Positions 34,317-43,635 of a stretch of DNA of 64,000 bases are shown one piece after another. A model generated the notes under the pieces. That model had not been told where the DNA came from, searched no databases, and worked only from the letters and a program-made list of their open reading frames with translations. A program made the position numbers and the translations under genes. Location: NCBI GenBank assembly GCA_016720745.1, contig JADKKA010000022.1, forward strand, positions 868,001-932,000, written 5' to 3'. Source of the DNA: Chitinophagaceae bacterium (GTDB lineage: Bacteria > Bacteroidota > Bacteroidia > Chitinophagales > Chitinophagaceae). Position 1 is the first letter of the stretch. Each line of letters starts with the position of its first letter.

Positions 34317-35461
34317 GTGAAGATATCTCTTCGACTGAGTCTGAAGATAAAGTTTCACCCGGCAACCGGTTTCAGAATTTATTATTTGTTACCTGCACAG
34401 AAATCCTGAAAAAGAACATTGGGGAATCTGAAACCAAACAGATCACCGGACTCCTGCAACAATACAAAGGTTCCGCCTTGGTGGATCTTCCGCCCTTTGA
34501 AAAAGCGGAGGAAGCCGCAGCGGCATTGCGTAAACACCTGAAAACTACAACCAGGGGAGTCGTGATTCTTGGCGGGTATGATGTAGTTCCCTCCCTGCAG
34601 CTGAATGTACTCAGTGATGCCCTCCTGAAAGAGATTGAAGATGATGATGGAAATAGCCGTGAGGAATGGGATATTGATGATTTCATTATCTGGAGTGATG
34701 ATATTTATGGCGATGTGGAAGGTGACCTGTTACCGGAGATTCCGGTCAGCCGGATACCGGATGGCAAGAGCCCTGGATTGCTGATGACCGCATTAAAGGC
34801 ACCCTTACCCAAAATAGCCGATAAATATGGCGTAAGGAATATCAAACGACCCTTCGCGGAAGAGGTATTTGAAACCATTCCATTTACTGAAACAAAATTT
34901 CTGGAAGTCTCGGAGGACTGTTCACCCAAGACGGTCAATACGAAATCACTCCGGGGTGCACTCTACTTTATGCTCCATGGTCATGATGCTGATGCCACCC
35001 GTTTTACCGGTGAACTACAGGCGAAAACGGGATATTATGAGGCATTTGATATTTATAATATTCCGGATGATTGCCGGGAGACTGTTGTATTCAGCGGATG
35101 TTGTTATGGCGCACTGGTTGCTTTGCCAAAGGCAGACCGGAAAGAACCGGGTATGAAATTGCGATCAAGGACCAATGAACAATCCATCGCCTTGGCCTTT
35201 TTAAAAGCCGGGGTCAATGCATTTGTAGGATGTACCGGAGCACATTATTCACCCCGGCTTACCCATGAAAATTTCTTTGGCAAACCCATGCATATTTCCT
35301 TCTGGAACGGAATCAGGAATGGGTTACCACCGGCTTTGGCCCTGCTGGAAGCCAAAAAAGAGTATGCCACCAATATTCCGCATGGATTAACCAAGGCTAT
35401 TTACAAAGCCATTGAGATCAAAATTCTGCATCAGTTTACCTGCCTCGGGCTGGGCTGGTGA
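34313..35461 (+). CDS. Cytosolic gingipain/caspase-type (clan CD, C25-like) cysteine peptidase
   Basis: A 382-residue protein starting at TTG inside a TTGA overlap with the MBL gene; the next in-frame ATG lies near residue 158, too far in. GVVILGGYDVVP followed by WSDDIYGDVEGDLLPEIPVSRIP is the layout of the gingipain-type catalytic domain. ALYFMLHGHDAD gives the catalytic His222-Gly pair and VVFSGCCYGALVAL the Cys263 of the clan CD dyad. Unlike secreted gingipains it lacks a signal peptide and a type IX tail. Cleavage specificity is not clear. It could process its MBL partner or a host or phage target; that is inference. Confidence 0.82.
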   Translation: MSEDISSTESEDKVSPGNRFQNLLFVTCTEILKKNIGESETKQITGLLQQYKGSALVDLPPFEKAEEAAAALRKHLKTTTRGVVILGGYDVVPSLQLNVLSDALLKEIEDDDGNSREEWDIDDFIIWSDDIYGDVEGDLLPEIPVSRIPDGKSPGLLMTALKAPLPKIADKYGVRNIKRPFAEEVFETIPFTETKFLEVSEDCSPKTVNTKSLRGALYFMLHGHDADATRFTGELQAKTGYYEAFDIYNIPDDCRETVVFSGCCYGALVALPKADRKEPGMKLRSRTNEQSIALAFLKAGVNAFVGCTGAHYSPRLTHENFFGKPMHISFWNGIRNGLPPALALLEAKKEYATNIPHGLTKAIYKAIEIKILHQFTCLGLGW

Positions 35462-35470
35462 GATCAGGTA

Positions 35471-35478
35471 TAATTTTG
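35471..35478 (+). promoter_or_regulatory. Possible -7 box before the 102-residue basic protein gene
   Basis: TAATTTTG matches TAnnTTTG, 26 bases before the ATG at 35505, but no -33 TTG is seen at the right distance. If real, the third gene can be expressed apart from the MBL-peptidase pair. Confidence 0.3.
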
Positions 35479-35504
35479 TACATTCATCATATAAAACCGT
35501 GGAC

Positions 35505-35813
35505 ATGAGTCTTAAAAAAATAGAAGAAAAAAACCCCGGCTGGCAGTTTACCAAAAAGATATCCAAAAAAGCATCAAAATCTGTTCTGGATGCTTCCACG
35601 CAATCCAATCTGGATCCGGAAGCTTATAACCTGAAATATGCCAAACAGGTAAAAACCAAAAAAGGGGTGGCAGATGCTGCGCAGCCAAAACTGAATGATA
35701 AGCAGTGGAAGATGATGAAAAAGGAATCTAAAATTAAATCCACTGATATGCCGGAAGATACCAAGACAGGGTTCTATGACCAGGAAGGGAATGAAGTTGC
35801 TTCACAGGGTTGA
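35505..35813 (+). CDS. Small basic protein of unknown function
   Basis: A 102-residue Lys-rich protein (KKIEEKNPGWQFTKKISKKA, KQVKTKKGVADAA, KQWKMMKKESKIKSTD) with no signal or membrane segment and likely low structure. The start at 35505 follows a plausible -7 box; an in-frame start at 35412 lies inside the peptidase gene. It sits 43 bases after the peptidase gene and could be a third member of that cassette, or unrelated. No family recognised. Confidence 0.55.
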   Translation: MSLKKIEEKNPGWQFTKKISKKASKSVLDASTQSNLDPEAYNLKYAKQVKTKKGVADAAQPKLNDKQWKMMKKESKIKSTDMPEDTKTGFYDQEGNEVASQG

Positions 35814-35910
35814 TCCCCCGATTTTTCTTTTTTTATTCATTGGCTGCGTCGTAACCTTGTAGTATTCTTTTGCGGCCATATTCATTAAAAAAGGCAACAG
35901 GGATACCCAC

Positions 35911-36975
35911 ATGCAGCATTTTAAAGTTTACAGTAAACCCGACCTGCTCTCGCTTACCAAAGTCAGACGTTTTGAAACCAAGACCGGTGAAAGGCTACAG
36001 GTGGCCCATCATCCGGAAGATATTGCAGGCACTATCCAGCAATCCTCAGCCCCATTTGTATTATTTGGAATCCCTGAAGACTTAGGAGCAAAAGGCAACC
36101 TGGGTATTGGTGGAACAGATACACTATGGATTCCTTTTCTGCAGTCCTTCCTGAATGTTCAGAGCAATGATTTTTTTGATGGCAATGAAGTGTTGTTGCT
36201 GGGGCATTTTGATTTCGGAGATATCCAGTACCTGATTGATACCACCGCAAAAAGTGATGAGGAACGCATTGAAGCCTACCGGCACGCAGTAAACACGATT
36301 GATGATGAAGTAGAACACCTTGTCAAACTGATAACGGAAAATAAGAAAATCCCGATCGTGGTGGGAGGGGGGCATAATAATTCCTATCCGCTCATCAAGG
36401 GAGCCGCCAAAGGCTGGCACCGGGCCGGCAAACTGGAACTGGCCCAGCTCAATTGCATCAATTTGGATGCACATGCTGATTACCGGCCACTGGAAGGGCG
36501 TCATAGCGGTAATGCCTTTCGCTATGCAGAAGAAGACGGGTACCTGGCTAAATACTGTGTGATCGGACTACATGAGAATTATATACCACAAAACAGCTGG
36601 GTGGATATTGTCAATAATCCGTTTATTGACTGTATTACATTCGAAGACATTTTTGTGCATGAGAAAAGAACCTTTATGCAGGCCGTATCTCATGCTACTG
36701 GCTTTACTGAAGATACAATGACGGGTATTGACATTGATCTGGACGGTATTCAAAATACACTGAGCAGTGCCATGACACCGGTGGGTATCAGTCCGGTTCA
36801 TGCCCGGCAATATGTGTCCTTTGCAGCTGCCGATTCTAAAGCAGCTTATTTTCATATTTGTGAAGGAGCCACCCGTTTAACGGATGGACGTACAGATGCG
36901 ACCAGCGGTAAACTGGCGAGTTACCTGGTTACTGATTTTATAAAGGGGATTTCTATCGTTGATAAACAACCATGA
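35911..36975 (+). CDS. Arginase-family hydrolase, probable formimidoylglutamase (HutG-like)
   Basis: A 354-residue ureohydrolase. Manganese-ligand blocks are VVGGGHNNSYP (His155), INLDAHADYRP (Asp186, His188, Asp190) and TGIDIDLDGI (Asp274, Asp276). The arginase-type SxDxDxxDP is altered to G-I-D-I-D-L-D-G-I, and the N-terminal VLFGIPEDLGAKGNLGIGGT fits formimidoylglutamase-like members. With hutI and ftcD nearby, hydrolysis of formiminoglutamate to glutamate and formamide is the best guess; agmatinase or another guanidino hydrolase is possible. The stop overlaps the next start by ATGA. Confidence 0.78.
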   Translation: MQHFKVYSKPDLLSLTKVRRFETKTGERLQVAHHPEDIAGTIQQSSAPFVLFGIPEDLGAKGNLGIGGTDTLWIPFLQSFLNVQSNDFFDGNEVLLLGHFDFGDIQYLIDTTAKSDEERIEAYRHAVNTIDDEVEHLVKLITENKKIPIVVGGGHNNSYPLIKGAAKGWHRAGKLELAQLNCINLDAHADYRPLEGRHSGNAFRYAEEDGYLAKYCVIGLHENYIPQNSWVDIVNNPFIDCITFEDIFVHEKRTFMQAVSHATGFTEDTMTGIDIDLDGIQNTLSSAMTPVGISPVHARQYVSFAAADSKAAYFHICEGATRLTDGRTDATSGKLASYLVTDFIKGISIVDKQP

Positions 36976-37220
36976 AGAAAGATTCATTTACTGACAGACT
37001 CCTCTATGGTATCCTCGGCGGAATCGCTGTGTTGGTGGGTGGATATTTTGTAAGATTGATGTGGGGACATGAACGGCATTCCATTCCATCTAAAATCAGA
37101 GGGATTCCATACCTGGTATTGATACTGGGTTTGTTCACACTCGCTTATGCTGTTTTTGGAATGGCCAAAAAAAATGATGATACAAAGTCTAATGATCAGC
37201 AACCTCAGGAACCGGTATAA
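36972..37220 (+). CDS. Small two-helix membrane protein
   Basis: An 82-residue protein with two membrane segments (about 10-27, YGILGGIAVLVGGYFVRL, and 43-62, GIPYLVLILGLFTLAYAVFG) and a polar C-terminal tail (KKNDDTKSNDQQPQ). It is translationally coupled to the arginase-like gene by a 4-base ATGA overlap. Unknown function; possibly an accessory membrane partner. Confidence 0.65.
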   Translation: MKKDSFTDRLLYGILGGIAVLVGGYFVRLMWGHERHSIPSKIRGIPYLVLILGLFTLAYAVFGMAKKNDDTKSNDQQPQEPV

Positions 37221-37239
37221 TCAATCTTCATTATTTCAA

Positions 37240-38985
37240 TTAAAAAACCGGGTGGCTGATACCTGAATCTGCGTTAGCGGTTACTTTTTTCAGTCTTGTT
37301 CGATAAATAGCTGCTTCCTTTGTACTCTTATTTTGCTCAAAAACCCTGACAATACCTGTTAAGGCCCATATATTATTATTGTTTACTAAGAGATCCTTTT
37401 TTAATATGGTAAGCGCTTCTTTCCATTTACCGGCTTTCATCAATGCATTGCCCAGAAAATGTTTTGGATTCAGCATCCAATCCCTGGGTTCATTATAAAC
37501 CATATTGGATTCGATGGAATCAGCTATTTTGTAATGCCTGATGGCACCATCTAATAGGTTCCGCTCCTCATGGATCACTCCCAGCAGTAATTGCTCAGCT
37601 ACCCTGGCTGCATCAATTGCAGGTGAAAATGGTACAAAAGGCAGATACAGTGAAGAGTCTTTCATTTGTATTCTGAGCTGATCCAGTGAACTGGCTGCCA
37701 TATCAAACTCCTTTTTTTTCGCAAAGGCAATGCCCTGGCCAAAATGATATAAGAGTGTGGAGAAGATTTGAGTTTTCTCCGGTGATTTCATTTCCTTCAG
37801 GATGTCCCATTTCCCAAAACGCAAATAAACAAGTAATGGGGTGGAATGGATATATTGAATATAATTCCCCATTGGGGCAGGTATTTTTAAATAATCAGCA
37901 GGAATGCCAGAAATCGTTTCATTAGCGGCACCAATTGCTGCATCAAATTGTCCGCGCAGCATGGCATGATTGGTTTTCATATGCAGGTTATGAATCAGGT
38001 ATAGGAAGTCAGCACCTCCTACAGGCGCATACAAACCAAGTGATTGCTGATAGCTTAGAACGGCATTTGCGTTCACATCAATTCCCTTCTGATAATGCCC
38101 CGTTCTTAAAAAAATATGGGAAGGCATGTGTACCAAATGAGAAAGTCCTGGATTGGTTATGCCCAGTCTTTCTGCACTGGGCAGGGCCCTGTCTGCAAAA
38201 GGAGAGGGCTCCATCACATGAATGTAATAGTGATTGGCACCCGGATGCAGGGGTGTCTTTGATAAAATTTTTTCTAGTGTTGCCCGGATCCGCGGGGTCC
38301 ATGGTTTGGGTGTGCCATTGGTAAACCATAAATCCCAGGGATGCTCCAGCATCATGGCATCTGCATAGAGAACGGCAGCATCTGCATTACCCGGGAATTG
38401 CAGATGTACCTGCTCCATTTTGGCGGTATAGGATTCATTCAAATTTTTCCGGGTAGCATCTGCTGAATCGGCAACATATCGGACAGATATAGCTGCTATC
38501 AGGGCTTTTTCAAAACCGGAAGCTTTACCCGAGAATGCATTCGCCTTTTCCAGTGCATCGAGTGCAGCAGGAGAGGCGATATAACCAAAATCATTGATAT
38601 TGGGTCCATAGGCCAATGCCTGTGCCCAGTAAAGCATAGCACACTCAGGATCAAAACGGGAAGCCTTGGCAAATGAAGCCATTGCTTCGATGATATGAAA
38701 ACCATAATAGGCATTGATGCCCTGGTTGAAATAAAACTGAGCACTGTCATTGGCCGTGCTTATTTTCCATTGGTATTTACCTGCTCCTGGCAACGGTGGA
38801 ATATCAGAAGCTTCCAGCCAGGCATTTAGTTCGTTCCAGTCCGGAGAACAACGAACAATCATGCTTTTTCTTTCAGCTAAAAAAGCGGGCTGTACCGGCA
38901 GGGAAGATTTTTGTACTGAATGCGTGAATGCCAAAAGCGACGCAAGAATAAATGCTGCAGAAACAAAGTAAATTTTTTCCCGCAT
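37240..38985 (-). CDS. Exported tetratricopeptide-repeat protein with conserved His motifs
   Basis: A 581-residue protein with an N-terminal signal segment (about 4-21, KIYFVSAAFILASLLAF). TPR-like helix pairs run throughout: AQFYFNQGINAYYGFHIIEAMASFAKASRFDPECAMLYWAQALAYG near the start and GAIRHYKIADS and KWKEALTILKKDL near the end. The middle has GANHYYIHVMEPSP and LSHLVHMPSHIFLRTGHYQKGI, a dense set of His plus Glu that looks like a metal or ligand site, and it recurs in related proteins that I recall. Likely periplasmic. A single gene; the next minus-strand gene upstream begins beyond 39 kb. Confidence 0.72.
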   Translation of the reverse strand: MREKIYFVSAAFILASLLAFTHSVQKSSLPVQPAFLAERKSMIVRCSPDWNELNAWLEASDIPPLPGAGKYQWKISTANDSAQFYFNQGINAYYGFHIIEAMASFAKASRFDPECAMLYWAQALAYGPNINDFGYIASPAALDALEKANAFSGKASGFEKALIAAISVRYVADSADATRKNLNESYTAKMEQVHLQFPGNADAAVLYADAMMLEHPWDLWFTNGTPKPWTPRIRATLEKILSKTPLHPGANHYYIHVMEPSPFADRALPSAERLGITNPGLSHLVHMPSHIFLRTGHYQKGIDVNANAVLSYQQSLGLYAPVGGADFLYLIHNLHMKTNHAMLRGQFDAAIGAANETISGIPADYLKIPAPMGNYIQYIHSTPLLVYLRFGKWDILKEMKSPEKTQIFSTLLYHFGQGIAFAKKKEFDMAASSLDQLRIQMKDSSLYLPFVPFSPAIDAARVAEQLLLGVIHEERNLLDGAIRHYKIADSIESNMVYNEPRDWMLNPKHFLGNALMKAGKWKEALTILKKDLLVNNNNIWALTGIVRVFEQNKSTKEAAIYRTRLKKVTANADSGISHPVF

Positions 38986-39039
38986 ATCATTGGTTTTAGT
39001 TATTAAAAGGTACGAAACTTTTAATAACCTGATATGGCG

Positions 39040-41013
39040 TCAGGATTGTTTCTCTTCCAGTTGCATGACTTTCTCAAACTGCTTTTCGTATTGCTCATTC
39101 AATTGCTTCAGTTCCTGACCCGCTTTTTTGTAAGCAGCTTCTGTTTCCAGAAATTTTGATTTGTCAGAATAAGTAGAAGGATTGGCCAGTGAGGCTTCAA
39201 GGGTGGTCCTTTGCTGATTCACCTGCGCCATTCGCTCCTCCAGTTGCTGTAATTGTTTCTGTGCCTTTTGCAGTTCTTTTTTTAGTTCTTTGTTTATCGG
39301 ACCGGATATAGTGGGTTGTTCTTTAATTGGTTTTATTTCTTCTTTTGGTTTGGCTGATTCTCTGGCAGCAGGTTTTTCAGACGCGACTGTTTTCTGTTTC
39401 TCCATTTCATGTTTGGCCATTCTTTCTTTCCATTGTACCCACTCTTCATAACCTCCCTTGAATTCCTTGATTTCCTGGTCTACGATTTCCCAGATTTTAT
39501 TGGCTGTCTTGGAAACAAAATAACGGTCGTGACTCACCAGGATCATCGTGCCCTCGTATTTATTCAGGGACTCTATCAGCAGATCACAACTATGCATATC
39601 CAGGTGGTTTGTAGGCTCATCCAGCATCAGGAAATTGGCCTTGCTGATGATCACCTTGGCCAGGGCCACCCTTGCTTTTTCACCACCACTCAGGATCCTG
39701 ATTCTTTTATCCGCATCATCACCGCTGAACAAAAAACAACCCAGCAGACTGCGCAGTTCCAGTTCCGTCATCTGGCTACCGCATTCTTTCATTTCATCAA
39801 TAATGGTATTATTTAAATTCAGGGCCTCCAGCTGGTGCTGGGCATAAAAACTTTCATCTACATTATGCCCCCATTTCCGTTCTCCTGAAAATGTCTCAAT
39901 ACCGGCAATGATCCGAAGCAGCGTTGATTTTCCTTTTCCGTTGGCACCGATCAGTGCAATCTTATCGCCCCGGTCAATCTCCACACTGGAATCGCGGATG
40001 ATGACCTGTTCCCCAAATGATTTTGAAATATGTGATAATTCAGTAATGATCTTGCCGGGCACTTTATCCACCCGGAAATTGATCCGGATATTAGGACGTT
40101 CAAATTCCACATCTTCAATTCTTTCCAGCCTGTCCAGTTTTTTGATCAGACTCTGTGCCATGGCTGCCTTACTGGCCTTGGCCCTGAATCTTTCGATCAG
40201 TCTTTCATTCTGCCGGATATAATCCTGCTGGTTTTCATAAGCCTTTTGCTGCATTTCGATGCGGATGGCCTTCTCTTTTTCGTAATAATCAAAGTTGCCG
40301 GAATAAATATGCAATTGCTGCTGGTACACTTCCACAATTTTGGTCACCATCCGGTTCAGGAAGTATTTATCATGGCTCACAATCACTACAGCACCGGGAT
40401 AATGCAACAGGTATTTCTCCAGCCATTCAATAGATGGTAAGTCAAGGTGGTTGGTCGGTTCATCCAGCAGGAGCAGATCTGGTTGCTGAAGGATCATTTT
40501 GGCGAGCAAAACCCGCATCCGCCAGCCTCCGCTGAATTCTTTATAAGGGCGGGAGAGATCTGCATTGGCAAAACCAAGCCCCTGTAATACCTGTTCTGTT
40601 TTGTGATGGATATCGTAGCCCCCAAGGGTTTCCAGCTCATGCAGGCGGTCACTGTATTCATGCAGGGTTTTTTCATCCCCGGTTTTCTCCAGTTCAATCC
40701 CCAACTCCTCAATTTCTTTTTCCAGTTGCTGTACTCTTTCAAAAGCACTCAGCGCCACCTCCAGAATGGTTTCATTGGTATCAAAACTCAGCAGATCCTG
40801 GTGCAGGTATCCAATACTGGTACTACGGCTTCTTTCCACCGTTCCTTTTGAGGGGAGGTATTCACCCACCAGTAATTTCAACAAAGTGGATTTGCCGGTT
40901 CCGTTATAACCGATCAGACCAATCCTTTCCCCCGGTTGTATGTGCCAGGTGGCATCTTCCACAATCGTCCTTGCTCCAAATTCAAATGTGAGACTCTGTA
41001 ATCCAGCCAGCAT
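39040..41013 (-). CDS. ABC-F family ATPase (Uup/EttA-like)
   Basis: A 657-residue soluble protein with two ABC domains and no membrane part. Domain 1 has GYNGTGKSTLLK (from 35), FSGGWRMRVLLAKM and LLLDEPTNHLDLPSIEWLE; domain 2 has GANGKGKSTLLRIIAG, LSGGEKARVALAKV and LMLDEPTNHLDMHSCDLL. A charged inter-domain linker (about 250-300) and a C-terminal coiled coil (about 575-657, KKELQKAQKQLQQLEERM) fit Uup-type ABC-F factors that act on the ribosome. Antibiotic-protection function cannot be claimed from sequence. A minus-strand TAnnTTTG box (41039-41046) lies just upstream. Confidence 0.93.
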   Translation of the reverse strand: MLAGLQSLTFEFGARTIVEDATWHIQPGERIGLIGYNGTGKSTLLKLLVGEYLPSKGTVERSRSTSIGYLHQDLLSFDTNETILEVALSAFERVQQLEKEIEELGIELEKTGDEKTLHEYSDRLHELETLGGYDIHHKTEQVLQGLGFANADLSRPYKEFSGGWRMRVLLAKMILQQPDLLLLDEPTNHLDLPSIEWLEKYLLHYPGAVVIVSHDKYFLNRMVTKIVEVYQQQLHIYSGNFDYYEKEKAIRIEMQQKAYENQQDYIRQNERLIERFRAKASKAAMAQSLIKKLDRLERIEDVEFERPNIRINFRVDKVPGKIITELSHISKSFGEQVIIRDSSVEIDRGDKIALIGANGKGKSTLLRIIAGIETFSGERKWGHNVDESFYAQHQLEALNLNNTIIDEMKECGSQMTELELRSLLGCFLFSGDDADKRIRILSGGEKARVALAKVIISKANFLMLDEPTNHLDMHSCDLLIESLNKYEGTMILVSHDRYFVSKTANKIWEIVDQEIKEFKGGYEEWVQWKERMAKHEMEKQKTVASEKPAARESAKPKEEIKPIKEQPTISGPINKELKKELQKAQKQLQQLEERMAQVNQQRTTLEASLANPSTYSDKSKFLETEAAYKKAGQELKQLNEQYEKQFEKVMQLEEKQS

Positions 41014-41080
41014 AAAATATAATCAAATGTTAAGCTGGCAAAAATAACGTAATGCGGCCGATGTTCTGCCCTTCTGCAAT

Positions 41081-41088
41081 TATCTTTG
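41081..41088 (+). promoter_or_regulatory. Possible -7 box before a TonB receptor gene
   Basis: TATCTTTG fits TAnnTTTG and lies 52 bases upstream of the receptor ATG in the divergent spacer. No clear -33 TTG at the standard distance. Confidence 0.4.
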
Positions 41089-41140
41089 TCCCGGTTTTTA
41101 AGTGAATGAACCATCTTTTGCACTTTCTGTTATCCCATAT

Positions 41141-43513
41141 ATGTTCAGATTCGTCGCTGTGATACTCCTGCTGCTGTTTTCTGCCCCCCTTTTGGCCCAG
41201 CATCCTGCCACCGGTACCGACCGTTACGTGATCAACGGTTATATCCGGGATAGCCTGACTGGTGAAACCATCATCGGTGCCACGATATCTGTTAATGGGC
41301 AATCAAAGGGAGTGGCCAGCAATCAATATGGTTTTTATGCCATCACACTGGAAAAAGGAACCTACCAGCTTAATATTTCACATGTTTCCTACCTGGGCAA
41401 AACAATTGATGTGGATTTATCGGGTAATATCAGCCTGAATGCAGATCTGTTGTCCAAGACCTATGGTAACACAGAAGTGGTGGTTTACAGCAAGCGCCGC
41501 GACGGAAATGTCAAAAATGCCCAGATGGGTAGGGTAGACCTTTCCATGAATCAGATCAAAAATATACCCGCCTTTATGGGTGAAATTGACCTGCTCAAAG
41601 CATTACAATTGCTTCCGGGTGTCCGGAACGCCGGGGAAGGGAATGCAGGGTTTTATGTGAGGGGAGGCGGACCCGACCAGAACCTGATTATCCTGGATGA
41701 TGCAGTCGTGTATAATCCCGGGCACCTCTTTGGCTTTTTCTCAGTATTTAATTCTGATGCCATCAAGAATGTGTCACTCATCAAAGGCGGTATGCCTGCC
41801 CAGTATGGTGGCCGTCTTTCCTCGGTGGTAGATGTGGTGATGAAGGATGGTAACAGCAATAAACTCCAGATGGATGGGGGAGTGGGCCTGGTAGCTTCCC
41901 GCTTTTCGATCCAGGGGCCATTGAAAAAGAATAAAGCCTCTTTTATCGTTTCAGCCCGTCGTACTTATATCGATGCACTGATCAAACCCGCGATTAAAAA
42001 AAGCAGCAGCTTTTATGGATCAGGATATTACTTCTATGACCTCAATGCCAAAGTCAACTACCGGTTTTCAGACAAAGACCGCTTGTATATCAGTGGATAC
42101 TTCGGCCGTGATGTTTTTGATTTCGTCAATGGCAAACGTTCCTTCAGTACCAAGATTCCATGGGGCAATTCCACCGCCACTGTAAGATGGAACCATGTAT
42201 TCAACCGCCGTCTTTTCGCGAACACCACCCTGGTGTACAACGATTATAAATTTAAATTCTCCGCCCGTCAGGAAAATTTTGAGATCGGGCTTTCCTCAGG
42301 AATCAAGGACGGAACCTTCAAAACCGATTTTGATTATTATCCGCTCCCCAATCATAAACTCAAATTCGGTGGCTTGCTCACCTATCACAAATTCATTCCC
42401 AATGTGGCCAGTGGCCGGCAGGATTCTGTGATTTTTGCGCCCAACAATGAAAGCAACAAATTTGCTGCAGAAGCCGCTTTATATATTCAGGATGATTGGG
42501 AACTGGGTGAAAAATTCAAGATCAATTACGGTTTGAGGTATACCAGCTTCACACAGTTAGGGCCTTATACCCGTTATTCCAGGGATGCTGATGGTAACAA
42601 ACTGGACAGTACGAAGTATGGCTCTTTTAAACCAGTGAAAACCTATGGCGGATTGGAGCCCAGGGTTACCGTTCGTTATGCCATTGATGACGAGACTTCT
42701 GTGAAAGCCGCGGTCTCCCGTAACTACCAATACATCCACCTTGTGAGTAATTCAGGTAATACCCTGCCTACAGATCTTTGGGTACCCAGTACTTATCTGG
42801 TAAAACCGCAGATCAGCTGGCAGTATGCAGCGGGATTCTTTAAAAATTTTGCGGATAATAAGTATGAAACCTCAGTAGAGGTTTATTATAAGGACATGAA
42901 GAACCAGGTGGATTACAAAGAAGGTTATACTCCATCTCTGAAAGATCCGGAAGAAGAATTCGTTTTTGGTAACGGATGGAGTTACGGCGCAGAATTCCTG
43001 GTGAACAAACAAAAAGGAAGGCTGACAGGCTGGATTGGGTATACCCTGTCTTGGACCTGGAGAAAATTCGAAGCGCTTAACGACGGAATAAAATTCCCTA
43101 CCCGCTACGACCGCCGGCATGATTTGTCGGTAGTGGCCAATTATGAACAAAGCACCAAATGGAAATTCGGAGCGGTACTCGTGTATGGCACCGGAAATGC
43201 CATCACCCTGCCAGAGCGGTTTTATTTTGTCAACGGGGTACTCACACAGGAGTACAGCCGGTTGAATCAGTACCGGATGAAATCTTATCACCGGTTGGAT
43301 TTATCTGCCACCTATACTCCGGCTCCCAAAAAGAAGCGTAGGGTGAATGGTTACTGGGTCTTCAGCATTTACAATGTGTACAGTCGCCTGAATCCTTATT
43401 TCATCTATTTTGACCAGGAAGGATCGGCCGTGAATGGCGATCTGAAAGTCCAGGCCAAACAGGTTTCCCTTTTCCCGGTGATCCCCGCTGTTACCTGGAA
43501 CTTCAAATTCTAG
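41141..43513 (+). CDS. TonB-dependent receptor with carboxypeptidase-regulatory-like domain
   Basis: Start at ATG 41141 gives a signal peptide (1-20, ...SAPLLAQ) and 790 residues; a GTG 39 bases upstream is less likely. A CarboxypepD_reg-like domain (about 29-105, VINGYIRDSLTGETIIGATI) precedes the plug, NAGFYVRGGGPDQNLIILDDA and LIKGGMPAQYGGRLSSVVDVV, and a barrel to the end (VTWNFKF). No ligand-binding partner gene is adjacent; substrate unknown. It is divergent from the ABC-F gene. Confidence 0.88.
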   Translation: MFRFVAVILLLLFSAPLLAQHPATGTDRYVINGYIRDSLTGETIIGATISVNGQSKGVASNQYGFYAITLEKGTYQLNISHVSYLGKTIDVDLSGNISLNADLLSKTYGNTEVVVYSKRRDGNVKNAQMGRVDLSMNQIKNIPAFMGEIDLLKALQLLPGVRNAGEGNAGFYVRGGGPDQNLIILDDAVVYNPGHLFGFFSVFNSDAIKNVSLIKGGMPAQYGGRLSSVVDVVMKDGNSNKLQMDGGVGLVASRFSIQGPLKKNKASFIVSARRTYIDALIKPAIKKSSSFYGSGYYFYDLNAKVNYRFSDKDRLYISGYFGRDVFDFVNGKRSFSTKIPWGNSTATVRWNHVFNRRLFANTTLVYNDYKFKFSARQENFEIGLSSGIKDGTFKTDFDYYPLPNHKLKFGGLLTYHKFIPNVASGRQDSVIFAPNNESNKFAAEAALYIQDDWELGEKFKINYGLRYTSFTQLGPYTRYSRDADGNKLDSTKYGSFKPVKTYGGLEPRVTVRYAIDDETSVKAAVSRNYQYIHLVSNSGNTLPTDLWVPSTYLVKPQISWQYAAGFFKNFADNKYETSVEVYYKDMKNQVDYKEGYTPSLKDPEEEFVFGNGWSYGAEFLVNKQKGRLTGWIGYTLSWTWRKFEALNDGIKFPTRYDRRHDLSVVANYEQSTKWKFGAVLVYGTGNAITLPERFYFVNGVLTQEYSRLNQYRMKSYHRLDLSATYTPAPKKKRRVNGYWVFSIYNVYSRLNPYFIYFDQEGSAVNGDLKVQAKQVSLFPVIPAVTWNFKF

Positions 43514-43635
43514 TACCCCATTCAGGGTATGTTTTGCATTTGGTTCGCGCTGCGAAAGCCATTAGCTTTATATTTCCATCCAATACCTGCTGATCCAGCC
43601 CCGCCCTCTGTTACATTCACCATAAACCACCAAGT

